From positions 124,001 through 188,000 of the forward strand of contig DRHT01000031.1 in assembly GCA_011053055.1 (NCBI GenBank): a stretch of DNA of 64,000 bases. Reading direction: 5' to 3'. The stretch is from Halopseudomonas sabulinigri. Its GTDB lineage: Bacteria > Pseudomonadota > Gammaproteobacteria > Pseudomonadales > Pseudomonadaceae. Position numbers and translations under genes: made by a program. Shown piece by piece: positions 18,642 through 30,607 of the stretch (within the stretch, counting starts at the first letter, position 1; each line of letters starts with the position of its first letter). Under the pieces are notes generated by a model. It searched no databases and was not told the origin of the DNA. It saw only the letters and a list, made by a program, of their open reading frames with translations.

Positions 18642-19436
18642 CTAAAAGAATAATCTTTTCAGTTCATGCCCAGGGTCACCGGCACGCATGAAGGCCTCCC
18701 CCACCAAAAATCCGTACACATCATGGGCCAGCATTAACTCTACGTCGGTACGATGCAAAATACCGCTCTCAGTGATCAGCGTCTTACCTTTGGGAATTTG
18801 TGGCAGAAGCTCAAGAGTGGTGTCCAGCGTCACCTCAAAGGTATGCAGGTTACGATTATTGATACCTATCAACGGCGTATCTAATTTGAGGCCGCGCTCC
18901 AGTTCAGCTGCATCATGCACCTCAACCAATATATCCAGCCCCTGCTGCCGCGCGGTGGCGGCCAATTCGCCCATCTGCACATCATCCAGGCAAGACACAA
19001 TCAGCAGAATACAGTCGGCGCCCAGAGCACGGGCTTCTACCACCTGATAGGGATCAACCATGAAATCCTTGCGGATAACCGGCAGCGAGCACGCATTGCG
19101 CGCCTGTTGTAAATACTCATCATGGCCCTGAAAGAAGTCCACATCGGTGAGCACTGACAGGCAAGCAGCACCACCCTCCTCGTAACTGAGCGCAATCGCA
19201 GCGGGATCGAAGTTTTCGCGCAGCACACCTTTGCTAGGGGAGGCCTTTTTAATTTCGGCGATGACCGCCGGCTTGCGGGCACTGGCTCGGCTCTGCAACG
19301 CAGCAGCAAACCCCCGCGTGCTTGGTGCCGAAGCGGCCTGTTGTTCTAGTTCCTGCAGTGATACGCGCGCGCTGCGCTCGGCCACTTCTTCATGCTTGCG
19401 GGCGACAATGTTCTGCAAAATCGTCGGCACACTCAT
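18642..19436 (-). CDS. trpC: Indole-3-glycerol-phosphate synthase
   Basis: The 264-residue TIM-barrel enzyme closes the indole ring in tryptophan synthesis. Motifs: [13 protein letters not shown] near residue 55, ACLSVLTD, the catalytic-lysine segment [21 protein letters not shown] and ITESGI. It is monofunctional, with no fused TrpF domain. Its ATG overlaps the trpD stop (ATGA), so translation is coupled. It is the last gene of trpE-trpG-trpD-trpC. Confidence 0.97.
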   Translation of the reverse strand: MSVPTILQNIVARKHEEVAERSARVSLQELEQQAASAPSTRGFAAALQSRASARKPAVIAEIKKASPSKGVLRENFDPAAIALSYEEGGAACLSVLTDVDFFQGHDEYLQQARNACSLPVIRKDFMVDPYQVVEARALGADCILLIVSCLDDVQMGELAATARQQGLDILVEVHDAAELERGLKLDTPLIGINNRNLHTFEVTLDTTLELLPQIPKGKTLITESGILHRTDVELMLAHDVYGFLVGEAFMRAGDPGHELKRLFF

Positions 19437-20479
19437 TGCGCGGCCTCCTCTCTAAACACCTCGGTAAAGGCGATCAGCTCGTTGAGCTTTTCCCGTGCCA
19501 ACCCCGAATAAAGTGCATCGGAGGCCAGCTTGACACCTTCTTGCAAAGAGGTGGCGTGATCCGCCGCGTAGAGCGCTGCGCCGGCATTCAAGATAATAAT
19601 ATCTGCGGCTTTGTCACCTGCTTCGGTGGTGCGCTTGCCGAGCGCATCGCGAATCAGTGCCAGCGAAGCCAGCGGATCTTCAACAGTGAGACCAATCAGG
19701 CTACGACTCTTGATGCCCAGCTCTTCGGGACTGACATCATACTCGCGCACTTCACCATCTTTCAGTTCAGCAATGTGGCTGGTGGAAGCGAGACTCAACT
19801 CATCCAACCCATCTTTAGAGTGCACGACCAGCACATGCTCGCTACCGAGACGCTTGAGCACTTCGGCAATCGGCCGGCAAAGGGTCTGGGTAAAAACGCC
19901 AATCACCTGATGCTTGACGCCAGCCGGGTTGGTCATCGGCCCCAGCATGTTGAAAATAGTGCGCAGCCCCAGCTCGCGACGGGGATTAATCGCGTGCTTC
20001 ATTGCCCCGTGATGAGCTGGGGCAAACATAAAACCAACACCCACGGTTTCGACACAGCGCGCCACTTGCTCAGGCGTGAGATCCAGATTGACCCCCGCGG
20101 CTTCCAGCAGGTCGGCACTGCCGCTCTTGCCGGAAACCGCGCGATTGCCGTGTTTGGCAACTTTGCCACCCGCGGCAGCGACTACCAGCGCCGCGGCGGT
20201 GGAAACATTGAAAATGTTGGCGCCATCGCCGCCAGTACCACAGGTATCTACCAGACGCTCAGCATCAATGGTGACACCTGCTGCCAGCTCACGCATGACC
20301 ATGGCGGCGCCAGTGATCTCATCGAGCGTTTCACTTTTCATCCGCAGGGCGACTAGAAAACCACCGATCTGTGCATCGGTGCACTGACCCGTCATGATCT
20401 GGCGCATGACGTCCTGCATCTCTTCGGTACTCAGGTCGAGCTGATCAACTACCTTGCTGAGCGCTGTCTTGATGTCCAT
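19433..20479 (-). CDS. trpD: Anthranilate phosphoribosyltransferase
   Basis: The 348-residue enzyme attaches phosphoribose to anthranilate. The PRPP-binding motif [36 protein letters not shown] and the glutamate-containing GLDELS are present. It is a stand-alone enzyme not fused to TrpG, as in pseudomonads. GGAG precedes the ATG; it starts 20 bp after trpG and overlaps trpC by 4 nt. Confidence 0.97.
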   Translation of the reverse strand: MDIKTALSKVVDQLDLSTEEMQDVMRQIMTGQCTDAQIGGFLVALRMKSETLDEITGAAMVMRELAAGVTIDAERLVDTCGTGGDGANIFNVSTAAALVVAAAGGKVAKHGNRAVSGKSGSADLLEAAGVNLDLTPEQVARCVETVGVGFMFAPAHHGAMKHAINPRRELGLRTIFNMLGPMTNPAGVKHQVIGVFTQTLCRPIAEVLKRLGSEHVLVVHSKDGLDELSLASTSHIAELKDGEVREYDVSPEELGIKSRSLIGLTVEDPLASLALIRDALGKRTTEAGDKAADIIILNAGAALYAADHATSLQEGVKLASDALYSGLAREKLNELIAFTEVFREEAAQ

Positions 20480-20499
20480 AAATGCTCCTATGCTCGCTG

Positions 20500-21096
20500 T
20501 CAGCCGCGCAGGCCGCCCTGCTGCTTGAGAAAGTTATCCAGTAGTTCGTGGCCCTGATCTGAAAGGATAGATTCGGGGTGGAACTGCACTCCCTCAATCA
20601 TGAACTCACGATGGCGCACACCCATGATTTCATCCACGTTGCCCCCATCATCCTGCGTCCAGGCTGTCAGCTCCAGGCAATCAGGCAAGGTTTCGCGACT
20701 GATCACTAGCGAGTGATAGCGAGTTACCGTGAGTGGATTATTGAGACCCGCGAAAACACCCAGGCTCTGGTGGTAGACCGGGCTGGTCTTGCCATGCATG
20801 ACCTGGCGAGCACGCACCACGTCACCACCGAAGGCCTGACCAATGCTCTGATGGCCTAGGCAAATACCGAGAATCGGCAGTTTGCCGGCAAAGTGTTTAA
20901 GCACCGCGACCGATACGCCCGCCTCATTCGGCGTGCAAGGTCCCGGCGATACCACGATGCGCTCTGGCGCCAGCGCTTCAATCTCGGCCAGCGTCAGCTC
21001 ATCGTTGCGGATGACCTTCACTTCAGCACCCAGTTCGCCCAGATACTGCACCACGTTATAGGTAAAGGAGTCGTAATTATCGATCATTAACAGCAT
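20500..21096 (-). CDS. trpG: Anthranilate synthase, glutamine amidotransferase component
   Basis: The 198-residue class I amidotransferase supplies ammonia to TrpE. It shows the oxyanion segment [11 protein letters not shown], the catalytic cysteine in [17 protein letters not shown], and the His-Glu end [18 protein letters not shown] precedes the ATG. Only 12 bp separate it from the trpE stop. It may also serve PabB, as in some relatives. Confidence 0.97.
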   Translation of the reverse strand: MLLMIDNYDSFTYNVVQYLGELGAEVKVIRNDELTLAEIEALAPERIVVSPGPCTPNEAGVSVAVLKHFAGKLPILGICLGHQSIGQAFGGDVVRARQVMHGKTSPVYHQSLGVFAGLNNPLTVTRYHSLVISRETLPDCLELTAWTQDDGGNVDEIMGVRHREFMIEGVQFHPESILSDQGHELLDNFLKQQGGLRG

Positions 21097-21108
21097 GGTA
21101 TTGCTCCT

Positions 21109-22587
21109 TTACCGGGCGGCTTGTTCGGCGAGTGCGATGGCGCGAAACATGGCACGGCGCTTGTTGATGGTTTCTTCCCACTCCAGTGCTGGCACCGAGT
21201 CGGCAACAATCCCACCACCGGCCTGCACATGTAGCTCGCCGTTCTTGATTACCGCAGTGCGGATCGCAATCGCGGTATCCATATTGCCATTCCAAGCCCA
21301 GTAACCGACCGCGCCGCCGTATACGCCGCGCTTGACCGGCTCCAACTCATCAATGATTTCCATGGCGCGTATTTTTGGCGCGCCAGATAATGTACCGGCC
21401 GGCAGAATCGCGCGCAGAGCGTCCATCGCGTTCAACTCAGCTTTGAGCTCGCCCTGCACGTTAGAAACGATGTGCATCACGTTGGAGTAGCGCTCGATAA
21501 CCATCTTTTCGGTCAGCTGCACCTTGCCGATTTCCGCCACGCGGCCCACATCGTTACGGCCCAAATCGATCAGCATCAAGTGCTCGGCAATCTCTTTGGC
21601 GTCCGACAGCAAGTCTTGCTCAAGCGCCAGATCTTCCTCTTCGGTCGCGCCGCGCGGGCGAGTACCGGCAATCGGGCGAACAGTCACCTCGCCCTCTTCC
21701 ACCCGCACCAGCACTTCAGGCGAACTACCCACTACGTGGAAATCGCCAAAGTTGAAGAAGTACATATAAGGCGTGGGGTTCTGACTGCGCAGCGCACGAT
21801 ACAGATCGATAGGCTCAGCCTTAAAATCGATGCTCATACGCTGCGACGGCACAACCTGCATGCAATCACCGGCCAAAATATACTCTTTCACCGTGTCTAC
21901 AGCGCGCTCGTAATCCTCGCGGGTGAAGCTCGCACGATAGTCCATTTCCATGTCAACGGAGGCATTTAGATCGAGCAGCTTGCGCGGCTGCATTGGTTGG
22001 CGCAGCTGTTCCAGCAATTGATCAAGACGTGCATTGGTCTGTGCAAAGGCATCCGCCTGTGCAGGATCCGCCAGCACGATGGCGTGCAGCTTGCCGGCAA
22101 GGTTGTCGAACACCACAACCTCATCTGAGACCATCAACAAAATATCCGGGGTACCCAAGGTATCCGGGTTGACGCTGTTGGCCAGACGCGGTTCGACGTA
22201 ACGCACGCAGTCATAACCGAAATAACCAACCAGTCCGCCATTGAAACGTGGCAAGCCGGGGATTGAGGGCACCCGATAACGCGCCTTGAACTCTTCGACA
22301 AAGGCCAGCGGGTCAGCGCATTCGTGACGCTCCTGCTCAACACCATCGGTCAACACGGTGGCGGTATGACCATCCACCCGCAGCACGGTACGCGCTGGCA
22401 AGCCAATGATTGAGTAACGACCCCACTTTTCGCCGCCTTGCACCGACTCCAGCAGATAGGAGTAAGCACCATCGGCCAGTTTCAGGTAGGTAGACAGCGG
22501 GGTTTCAAGGTCGGCCAGTACTTCGCGCACTACGGGTACGCGGTTGTAGTCCTGGGCAGCCAGGCGAAGGAATTCGTCTTGAGTCAT
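21109..22587 (-). CDS. trpE: Anthranilate synthase component I
   Basis: The 492-residue enzyme converts chorismate to anthranilate. It has the feedback-inhibitor motif YSYLLESV near residue 45, the chorismate-binding [27 protein letters not shown], and the C-terminal GAPKIRAME and [16 protein letters not shown]. The ATG at 22587 is preceded by ATGAGG and gives the length usual for pseudomonads; two in-frame ATGs lie just upstream. A Trp-containing leader ORF lies 74 bp upstream. It heads trpE-G-D-C and follows gph. Confidence 0.97.
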   Translation of the reverse strand: MTQDEFLRLAAQDYNRVPVVREVLADLETPLSTYLKLADGAYSYLLESVQGGEKWGRYSIIGLPARTVLRVDGHTATVLTDGVEQERHECADPLAFVEEFKARYRVPSIPGLPRFNGGLVGYFGYDCVRYVEPRLANSVNPDTLGTPDILLMVSDEVVVFDNLAGKLHAIVLADPAQADAFAQTNARLDQLLEQLRQPMQPRKLLDLNASVDMEMDYRASFTREDYERAVDTVKEYILAGDCMQVVPSQRMSIDFKAEPIDLYRALRSQNPTPYMYFFNFGDFHVVGSSPEVLVRVEEGEVTVRPIAGTRPRGATEEEDLALEQDLLSDAKEIAEHLMLIDLGRNDVGRVAEIGKVQLTEKMVIERYSNVMHIVSNVQGELKAELNAMDALRAILPAGTLSGAPKIRAMEIIDELEPVKRGVYGGAVGYWAWNGNMDTAIAIRTAVIKNGELHVQAGGGIVADSVPALEWEETINKRRAMFRAIALAEQAAR

Positions 22588-22661
22588 GATCAGCCTCATG
22601 GGCAAAAATTGTTGTCACACACAAACCAGGGGTGCCCGCGTATTACGCAGGCGAGCGCACA

Positions 22662-22706
22662 TCAGACACGCCAACGCCAGCGGGCGAGCGCCTTGATAAC
22701 TCTCAT
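22662..22706 (-). CDS. Candidate trp leader peptide (attenuator)
   Basis: A 14-codon ORF encodes MRVIKALARWRWRV, with two Trp codons separated by one Arg just before the stop, placed 74 bp upstream of trpE. Attenuation of trpE has been described in Pseudomonas, which makes a leader peptide plausible. Downstream, CCTGCG/CGCGGG forms a hairpin, and GGGCA/TGCCC could close a larger loop next to the trpE ribosome-binding site; a clean terminator with T-run is not evident. A TATAGT box at 22767-22772, over the gph stop, could be the promoter. The start has no strong ribosome-binding site. Confidence 0.6.
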   Translation of the reverse strand: MRVIKALARWRWRV

Positions 22707-22767
22707 CAGTTTGCGGTTGCTGACAAACACGGCTGATCCATCTATCAGAAGGGATAACGCAGCAAGA

Positions 22768-23448
22768 CTATATGAGCGCATCAAGTGAATCAACCAGCAA
22801 GTCAGGGTTTTCCGCTGCAATGGGCTCGCCGTGGTTGTAGCCATAACTGACCGCGACTACCGGCACACCAGCCGCTTTCGCCGCTCTTACATCACTGCGC
22901 GAGTCGCCCACAAAGAGTGCCTGAGCAGCGCTAACACCCGCTTGCTGCAACACCCAGAACAGCGCACCAGGATCAGGCTTTTGCGTGGGCAGCGTATCGC
23001 CGCCTACCAACCAGTCGAAGCTGTCGGCCAAGCCTTTATCCGCCAAGAGTTCGGGTAAAAAGCGCTCTGGCTTATTGGTGACCAGCGCCAGCTTAACGCC
23101 GCCTGCACGCAAGGCCGATAACAGTTCGGCTGCACCGGGATAAAGCCGCGTGCGGGAATGATCACCCGCGTAACAACGCAGGAAATCAGCAAGGCCAGAC
23201 TCCGCCTCATGCTCATCCACACCAGCATGCTGCATACTGCCGGCTAGCGCACGGCGTACCAGTATCGCCGCGCCGTTGCCGACCCAGTCACGCACGCGCT
23301 CTATACCTGCGGGGGCACGGCCACGCAGCGCCAGCATCTGGTCTACCGCTGCGGCCAGATCTGGCACAGAGTCCATCAGCGTGCCATCCAGATCAAACAT
23401 CACCAGCCGCGGAAGGTCGCCAGCGAACAGTTGCCGTAAAACCTGCAT
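22768..23448 (-). CDS. gph: Phosphoglycolate phosphatase (HAD family)
   Basis: The 226-residue haloacid-dehalogenase-type phosphatase removes phosphate from 2-phosphoglycolate, a by-product of DNA repair. It has motif I VMFDLDGTLMDS, LVTNKP (motif II Thr), the motif III lysine in TQKPDPG, and motif IV FVGDSRSDVRAA. The ATG at 23448 follows the rpe stop by 1 bp, so the two are translationally coupled; rpe-gph-trpE order is conserved in pseudomonads. An upstream in-frame start inside rpe is less likely. Confidence 0.93.
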   Translation of the reverse strand: MQVLRQLFAGDLPRLVMFDLDGTLMDSVPDLAAAVDQMLALRGRAPAGIERVRDWVGNGAAILVRRALAGSMQHAGVDEHEAESGLADFLRCYAGDHSRTRLYPGAAELLSALRAGGVKLALVTNKPERFLPELLADKGLADSFDWLVGGDTLPTQKPDPGALFWVLQQAGVSAAQALFVGDSRSDVRAAKAAGVPVVAVSYGYNHGEPIAAENPDLLVDSLDALI

Positions 23449-23449
23449 C

Positions 23450-24124
23450 TCAGCGTGCGACCTGGGCCAACTCGCTGCGCATGCGATCAATCACTTCTTT
23501 GTAATCCGGGGCATTGAAGATCGCAGAACCGGCAACAAAGGTGTCGGCACCGGCCTCGGCAATCGAACGAATGTTATCCACATTGACGCCGCCGTCGATC
23601 TCCAGACGAATATCGCGGCCACTGGCATCAATCAGCGCGCGGGCCTCGCGTAACTTGTCGAGCGTGCCTGGAATAAACTTCTGCCCACCAAAACCGGGGT
23701 TAACGCTCATCAACAGCACCATGTCGACCTTGTCCATTACATACTTCAACGCATCCAGTGAAGTGGCTGGATTGAACACCAGGCCAGCTTTGGCGCCACC
23801 CTGTTTAATCAACTGCAGTGAGCGGTCAACATGCTCCGACGCTTCAGGATGAAAAGTAATGTAAGAGGCACCGGCCTCAAGAAAATCACCGATCAGGCGA
23901 TCCACCGGCTTGACCATCAAATGCACATCAATGGGAGCTGTAATGCCGTATTTGCGGAGCGCCGAGCAAACCATGGGGCCGATGGTCAGATTTGGCACGT
24001 AATGGTTGTCCATCACATCGAAATGCACGATATCCGCACCGTCAGCCAATACGTTGTCGACTTCTGCGCCCAAACGCGCGAAATCAGCGGACAAGATGGA
24101 AGGGGCAATGGCGTAATCTGGCAT
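23450..24124 (-). CDS. rpe: Ribulose-phosphate 3-epimerase
   Basis: The 224-residue TIM-barrel enzyme interconverts ribulose-5-phosphate and xylulose-5-phosphate. It carries [14 protein letters not shown] at the N-terminus, [17 protein letters not shown] with metal-binding His/Asp, [16 protein letters not shown] and [13 protein letters not shown] precedes the ATG at 24124; the ORF is open 7 codons further. It is first gene of rpe-gph, ahead of the trp operon. Confidence 0.97.
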   Translation of the reverse strand: MPDYAIAPSILSADFARLGAEVDNVLADGADIVHFDVMDNHYVPNLTIGPMVCSALRKYGITAPIDVHLMVKPVDRLIGDFLEAGASYITFHPEASEHVDRSLQLIKQGGAKAGLVFNPATSLDALKYVMDKVDMVLLMSVNPGFGGQKFIPGTLDKLREARALIDASGRDIRLEIDGGVNVDNIRSIAEAGADTFVAGSAIFNAPDYKEVIDRMRSELAQVAR

Positions 24125-24231
24125 AGCAAACCTCAGCTGCGGCAACGATAGGAAATGCCGTCCAGTTTACCCCAAGCGCGCTACAGCTGCGCTGTTATAC
24201 TCAAATCGACACCGTAAAAGGACTCCTCTGA

Positions 24232-25236
24232 ATGCGCGCCACGCTGCTTTTATTAGCCATGTTGCTGCCCTTCCACGCCCAGGCGCAAACGCCCGAAACC
24301 GAAGCTGACGCTGCCCCGGAAGCAGTGGAGCCGAACACCCGTGTAGATGCACCCACGCGCAGCGCCCTCTACGAGCAAGCACTGGAGCGTAAGTTACCGA
24401 CCGAAGAGCAACGCCAACTGGACTTTCATGGTGAATCGCAACTCGGCCTGTTTCTCCCGGCTGCACGCCCTGAGGCGCTCGGCGGCGTGTTACTGATTGC
24501 CGGGCCGGGTGAGCATGCTGATTGGCCGGAGTTGATTGCGCCGGTAAGACGTCAATTAAGCGATGCGGGCTGGAATACACTATCGATCAGCTTGCCTGAT
24601 TCATCGGGCGCATCAGACAGCCCGCCCAACCCTCCAGCCGAAGATAACCAAGCGGACACACCGGATGAGGAGCTGAGTGAGGAAGAACAAGGGCTGCAAG
24701 CGGCAGACAACCAGCCGGACCAGCCACCCACACCAGAATTGAAACCAGCCAACAGCGATCCTGACTATGCCACCCGCGCCATGCAATTGATCCAAGCAGC
24801 TTGGCAAGTGCTTGCAGCAGAGGGCAATGAACACATCACCATCATCGCGCGCTCCGAAGCGGGTTACTGGGCCTTGCGTGCCGCCAGCCCGCCAGCCAGC
24901 GGCCAACCTCCGCAGGCGCTGATTTTATTCAAACCCAAAGACCCAGGCATTGAAGGGCAACCGAACATCAACTTGCTGCTGGAAAAGTGGGACAAGCCGT
25001 TGCTTGAGCTTTTCAATGCTGGCAGCCCACAAGGCGCCATTCAGGGCACAGAACATCAGCGTATTGCCCGGCGCACCGGCCACAACCTGTATCAACAATG
25101 GGATATCGACTACCTGCGGGACTCTATGCTCGCTGACGACATGCTACGTAAACGCTTACAGGGCTGGTTGGAGCGACGCTTGCTCAATCAAACGACTGAA
25201 GTCGGCGCCTCACCGAAACCCGCGATAACGCCTTAA
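24232..25236 (+). CDS. DUF3530-type exported alpha/beta-hydrolase-like protein
   Basis: The 334-residue protein has a Sec signal peptide (LLLLAMLLPFHAQA). The body fits the DUF3530 family with an alpha/beta-hydrolase look: GGVLLIAGPGEHADWPELI near residue 85, NTLSISLPD, and IIARSEAGYWALRAA in the nucleophile-elbow position. Between residues ~123 and 180 lies an acidic, Pro/Asp/Glu/Gln-rich low-complexity insert. Catalytic activity is not established for the family. A TATACT box lies at 24196-24201. Its 3' end overlaps the convergent djlA gene by 27 bp. Confidence 0.75.
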   Translation: MRATLLLLAMLLPFHAQAQTPETEADAAPEAVEPNTRVDAPTRSALYEQALERKLPTEEQRQLDFHGESQLGLFLPAARPEALGGVLLIAGPGEHADWPELIAPVRRQLSDAGWNTLSISLPDSSGASDSPPNPPAEDNQADTPDEELSEEEQGLQAADNQPDQPPTPELKPANSDPDYATRAMQLIQAAWQVLAAEGNEHITIIARSEAGYWALRAASPPASGQPPQALILFKPKDPGIEGQPNINLLLEKWDKPLLELFNAGSPQGAIQGTEHQRIARRTGHNLYQQWDIDYLRDSMLADDMLRKRLQGWLERRLLNQTTEVGASPKPAITP

Positions 25237-26004
25237 CGTTTCGTAAGCCTCTTGGATACGGTGAATTTGCTCTCCGGCACCGGATAGCTGCGACTCACCA
25301 GCCCCCCGAGCAATCAGCTTATCCGGGTGGTGCTTGCTCAGCTGCCGGCGATAGGCGCGCTTGATCTGCTCAGGACTATCATCCAGCTCAACCTTCAGCA
25401 GCGCTGCCGCTTGGTGCAAACGATCGTGACTGGCAACCGGCGGCCGCGCCGGGCTGCGCTGGCGTTGATGCTGCTGGTGTTTCTGATGCATGCGTTGCTG
25501 CTCGGCGTTGCCGACGCCCGCCTTGCTCGACCAAGCATCCAGTAGCACGCGTGCATCAGCGCTCAACTGCCCTGGCAACAAGGCCATCCGCCAACAGCAA
25601 TCCAATAGCTCAGCAGCCCTGCCCGGCTCGCGGCGGCAAAATGTGCGCACTAACCGAGTCAACTCTGGCCCCGCGTTTTTACCGGCGTTGAAGTCGTGCA
25701 TCGCGGCTAAACGCGCCGACTCATCCAACCGATATTGGTGCATCAAGTCCCGCGCCAGCTGTAGATGAGCTGGCGTCACGCGACCATTGGCTCGCGCCAG
25801 CCGCCCCATGCACAAAAACAGCACATGCTCGAAGCGTGTACTGCGCCCGCGTAACTCACCCAACTTACTCGACAAGTCACTCCAACGGCGCAACCGCCAA
25901 TGCCTGTCCAGCGCATGCCCTAGCACTGCACCGAGCAGCGCACCTGGCACGCCCCCCGCCAGGCTTCCCACCACCGTGCCGAGTACCGTCACTGGCCAGA
26001 GCAT
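25210..26004 (-). CDS. djlA: DjlA-like membrane-anchored J-domain co-chaperone
   Basis: The 264-residue protein has an N-terminal glycine-rich hydrophobic segment (residues 3-30) as membrane anchor, a central TerB-like helical domain (residues ~50-150), a His/Gln-rich linker, and a C-terminal J domain (~195-264) with the HPD motif in LSKHHPDKL. This layout is DjlA: it stimulates DnaK ATPase at the inner membrane. It starts 4 bp after the murU stop, implying co-transcription with amgK-murU. Confidence 0.9.
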   Translation of the reverse strand: MLWPVTVLGTVVGSLAGGVPGALLGAVLGHALDRHWRLRRWSDLSSKLGELRGRSTRFEHVLFLCMGRLARANGRVTPAHLQLARDLMHQYRLDESARLAAMHDFNAGKNAGPELTRLVRTFCRREPGRAAELLDCCWRMALLPGQLSADARVLLDAWSSKAGVGNAEQQRMHQKHQQHQRQRSPARPPVASHDRLHQAAALLKVELDDSPEQIKRAYRRQLSKHHPDKLIARGAGESQLSGAGEQIHRIQEAYETLRRYRGFR

Positions 26005-26007
26005 AAG

Positions 26008-27686
<1,679 letters not shown>

Positions 27687-27940
27687 TTTCGCTCTTTTCT
27701 CATCGCAGCCACCAGGTTGTGCCCAATAGCCACCTTAATTGCCGTCAACTATTCTTTATCGAGTCGCCCCGCCCCATTACCGTTCCTTAGACTGAGGTCT
27801 TTTTCCGAGGTTTCCTAGCTCTGGCGGCGCCCTATGCTTTATTATCCGGTATCTTGCTGGACAGACACAGCATGCAGATTGCTATCTCCTCGCACAAGGC
27901 GCGCGAGCACGCACCGACTGGAAGCCCGGATAATTACATA

Positions 27941-30607
27941 ATGGCCTACCGAACTCCTCCGTTTCGCTCTTCGTTTCCCATGCTGCTCGCCAGCTCCTTG
28001 CTGCTTGCTCAGCCTATCAGTGCGGTTGCTGCCGAACAGGTACGGTGCAGCGCCAGCGGCACCAGCTGGAGCTGCGAACCCATGCAGCCGCGCGGCGAAT
28101 TGCCGCCAAGACCGCCACAAACCACGCCTGCCCCCGCACCGGTCAGCAACGCACCCGTCGGCATCGCAGCGCCGGCAGTTACCGCAGCTGCCGTGACCGC
28201 ACCCCGTGTTAATGAGTTCAGCCAACTCGACTGGGTGCCACGCGAACAACTGACTAGCGAACAGCAGGCGGCTATCGCGCCGTACTGCGGCGGCACCTAC
28301 GTGGAGCCTGAGCGCAGCGGTCGTGATGACGAAACGCCCTTTGATCAGCTGCCGGTACAAGCTTCTGCTGACTCAAGTCGATTTGAACAAGGCAGCCAGA
28401 CTGGCGTTTTGGAAGGCGACGTTCTACTACGCCAAGGCCGCCTGCAGGCCAGCGCTGATCAAGCAAGCTTTGATCAGACTAATAGTAGCGCGCAGCTAAA
28501 AGGCAATGTGCGATTGCGCGACCAAGGCGTTTTGGTACTGGGCGACCAAGCCAGCATGCGTATCGACAATGGCGAAACTCGCATCGACAACGTGCAGTAT
28601 GTAGTGCACGAGGCAGGGGCCCGCGGCGACGCGGAAAAATTGCTGCGCCGTGATGACGCAGTAATTGTCATGACTAACGGTAGCTACACCACCTGCGAGC
28701 CGGGCCAAAACACTTGGTCGCTGCACAGCAAAGACATTGAGCTGGACCGTGAAAAGGGCTGGGGCGAAGCAAAACACGTAACCCTTAAGGTCAAAGACGT
28801 ACCGGTCTTCTATACCCCTTACATCTATTTCCCCCTGGATGACCGTCGTCATACCGGTCTGCTGCCACCCTCGTTCAGCCACTCGACCGACAACGGCACC
28901 GAGATCGAGACGCCGTACTACATCAATATCGCCCCCGATTATGACGCCACTATTTACCCGCGATATATGTCTGAGCGCGGCATGCAGCTGGAAGGCGAAT
29001 TCCGCTACCTTAAGCCAGACAATGCAGGCAGCGTTTCTGCTGCCTACCTGAACGACACAAAATACGATGAAAACCGCTGGCTGTATGGCTGGCAGCATCA
29101 AGGCGGCTTGAGTAGCCGCTGGAGCACTGAAGTCGACTACACCGACATCAGCGATCCTTTCTACTTTCAAGACCTGAACTCAGCGCTCGACGTACGCAGC
29201 GATACCTACGTTGATCAGCGCGCAGGCGTTACCTACCGTGGTGACGGCTGGCGCTTTAATGCGGCGGTACACGGCTACGAGCTAGCGACCATTACATCGC
29301 TGACTCCCTACGAGCGCTTGCCACAATTGCGCCTCGATGGAGCGGACTGGCTAGGTAACTCCGGCCTGCGCTTTGGCTACAAAGCCGAATACACGTATTT
29401 TGATCGTGATCTGGATAGCGGCTTCATCACCGGCCAAGACGGCATCCAGTTCGACAGCTTGGGCAATCCCATTTTGACGCCCGACGAAAACCTGGTTGGC
29501 CTACAGCGGGCTACTGGTCACCGCGTCAGCGTCAGCCCCAGTCTGAGCTATCCGTGGCGCAACAACTGGGCCTTTGTTACTCCCAGCGTGCGTACCCAGT
29601 CGACCTATTACGACCTTGATTTCGACTCCCAAACTGATGGCTTTGACTACGCTGGCGCTAACACCACGCCATCAAGCACCATTCCGGTCGCGAGCCTGGA
29701 CGGCGGTCTGTACTTCGACCGCCAAACCAACTGGTTCGGTAACAGCCTGCGCCAGACGCTGGAGCCGCGAGCCTTCTATTTGTATGCACCGGATGAAGAC
29801 CAAAACGATCAGCCGTTATTCGATACCAACGAAAACACCTTCAGCTATAACTCGCTATTCCGCGACGACCGCTTCAGCGGCAACGACCGTGTGGGCGACG
29901 CCAACCAGCTGTCGCTTGGTGTAACCAGTCGCGCGCTGGAAAATGATGGTAGCGAGCGAGCCCGTGGCAGCTTTGGCCAGGTGTTCTACTTTCGCGACCG
30001 CAACGTCCAGCTGCTAGAGCCGGACGGTACCGCGCCGGAAGCTGACACCTCTTCATCGTCAGCCTACGCGGGCGAGTTGATGTATAAAGTCAGCGATGCT
30101 TGGCGCCTGAATGCCGATGCGCTTTGGGATCCGGATGACAGTGCCAATGACGCCGGTAGCTTGATGGCTAACTACCAGCCCGAGCCGCGCAAGATACTCA
30201 ATATGGGCTACCGCTACCGCAACAACATCAACACCTTCAACGCGTTGACCGGTAGCTTTGATCGCGACGCCGACCAGCGCATTGATCAGTCCGACATGTC
30301 GTTTATGTGGCCACTAGGCCCACAATGGAGCGTCATCGGCCGCTGGCAGCATGACTTCGCCGAAGATCGAACCCTTGAAGCATTCGGTGGTCTGGAATAC
30401 GACAGCTGCTGTTGGAAGCTGCGCGTAGTCAACCGCTACTGGGTCGACTACAACGAGTTTGAATCGGTCGCTCAGGACGAAACCAATCGCGGTATCTTCC
30501 TGCAAATCGTCCTCAAGGGCCTTGGCAGCGTGACCGGCAACGACGTCGACAGTCTTCTCGACGATGGAATCCCAGGCTATAGAGAGCGTGAAAATAATGC
30601 ATTGTAA
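27941..30607 (+). CDS. lptD: LPS-assembly outer-membrane protein LptD
   Basis: The 888-residue protein inserts lipopolysaccharide into the outer leaflet. It shows a signal peptide ending AVAA, a Pseudomonas-type N-terminal extension containing LDWVPREQL and PYCGG, the OstA/LptA-like domain (about residues 140-270), and a large beta-barrel with YTPYIYFPLDDRRHTG and YYFQDLNS. The C-terminal DSCCWKL pair and N-terminal cysteines could form the known maturing disulfides. The ATG at 27941 matches homologue starts, though the ribosome-binding site is weak. It overlaps surA by 11 nt. Confidence 0.96.
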   Translation: MAYRTPPFRSSFPMLLASSLLLAQPISAVAAEQVRCSASGTSWSCEPMQPRGELPPRPPQTTPAPAPVSNAPVGIAAPAVTAAAVTAPRVNEFSQLDWVPREQLTSEQQAAIAPYCGGTYVEPERSGRDDETPFDQLPVQASADSSRFEQGSQTGVLEGDVLLRQGRLQASADQASFDQTNSSAQLKGNVRLRDQGVLVLGDQASMRIDNGETRIDNVQYVVHEAGARGDAEKLLRRDDAVIVMTNGSYTTCEPGQNTWSLHSKDIELDREKGWGEAKHVTLKVKDVPVFYTPYIYFPLDDRRHTGLLPPSFSHSTDNGTEIETPYYINIAPDYDATIYPRYMSERGMQLEGEFRYLKPDNAGSVSAAYLNDTKYDENRWLYGWQHQGGLSSRWSTEVDYTDISDPFYFQDLNSALDVRSDTYVDQRAGVTYRGDGWRFNAAVHGYELATITSLTPYERLPQLRLDGADWLGNSGLRFGYKAEYTYFDRDLDSGFITGQDGIQFDSLGNPILTPDENLVGLQRATGHRVSVSPSLSYPWRNNWAFVTPSVRTQSTYYDLDFDSQTDGFDYAGANTTPSSTIPVASLDGGLYFDRQTNWFGNSLRQTLEPRAFYLYAPDEDQNDQPLFDTNENTFSYNSLFRDDRFSGNDRVGDANQLSLGVTSRALENDGSERARGSFGQVFYFRDRNVQLLEPDGTAPEADTSSSSAYAGELMYKVSDAWRLNADALWDPDDSANDAGSLMANYQPEPRKILNMGYRYRNNINTFNALTGSFDRDADQRIDQSDMSFMWPLGPQWSVIGRWQHDFAEDRTLEAFGGLEYDSCCWKLRVVNRYWVDYNEFESVAQDETNRGIFLQIVLKGLGSVTGNDVDSLLDDGIPGYRERENNAL

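Noticed and set aside
19322-20356. 344-codon plus-strand ORF opposite trpC/trpD
   Set aside because: Lies entirely antisense to two recognisable trp genes and lacks any family motif or ribosome-binding site.
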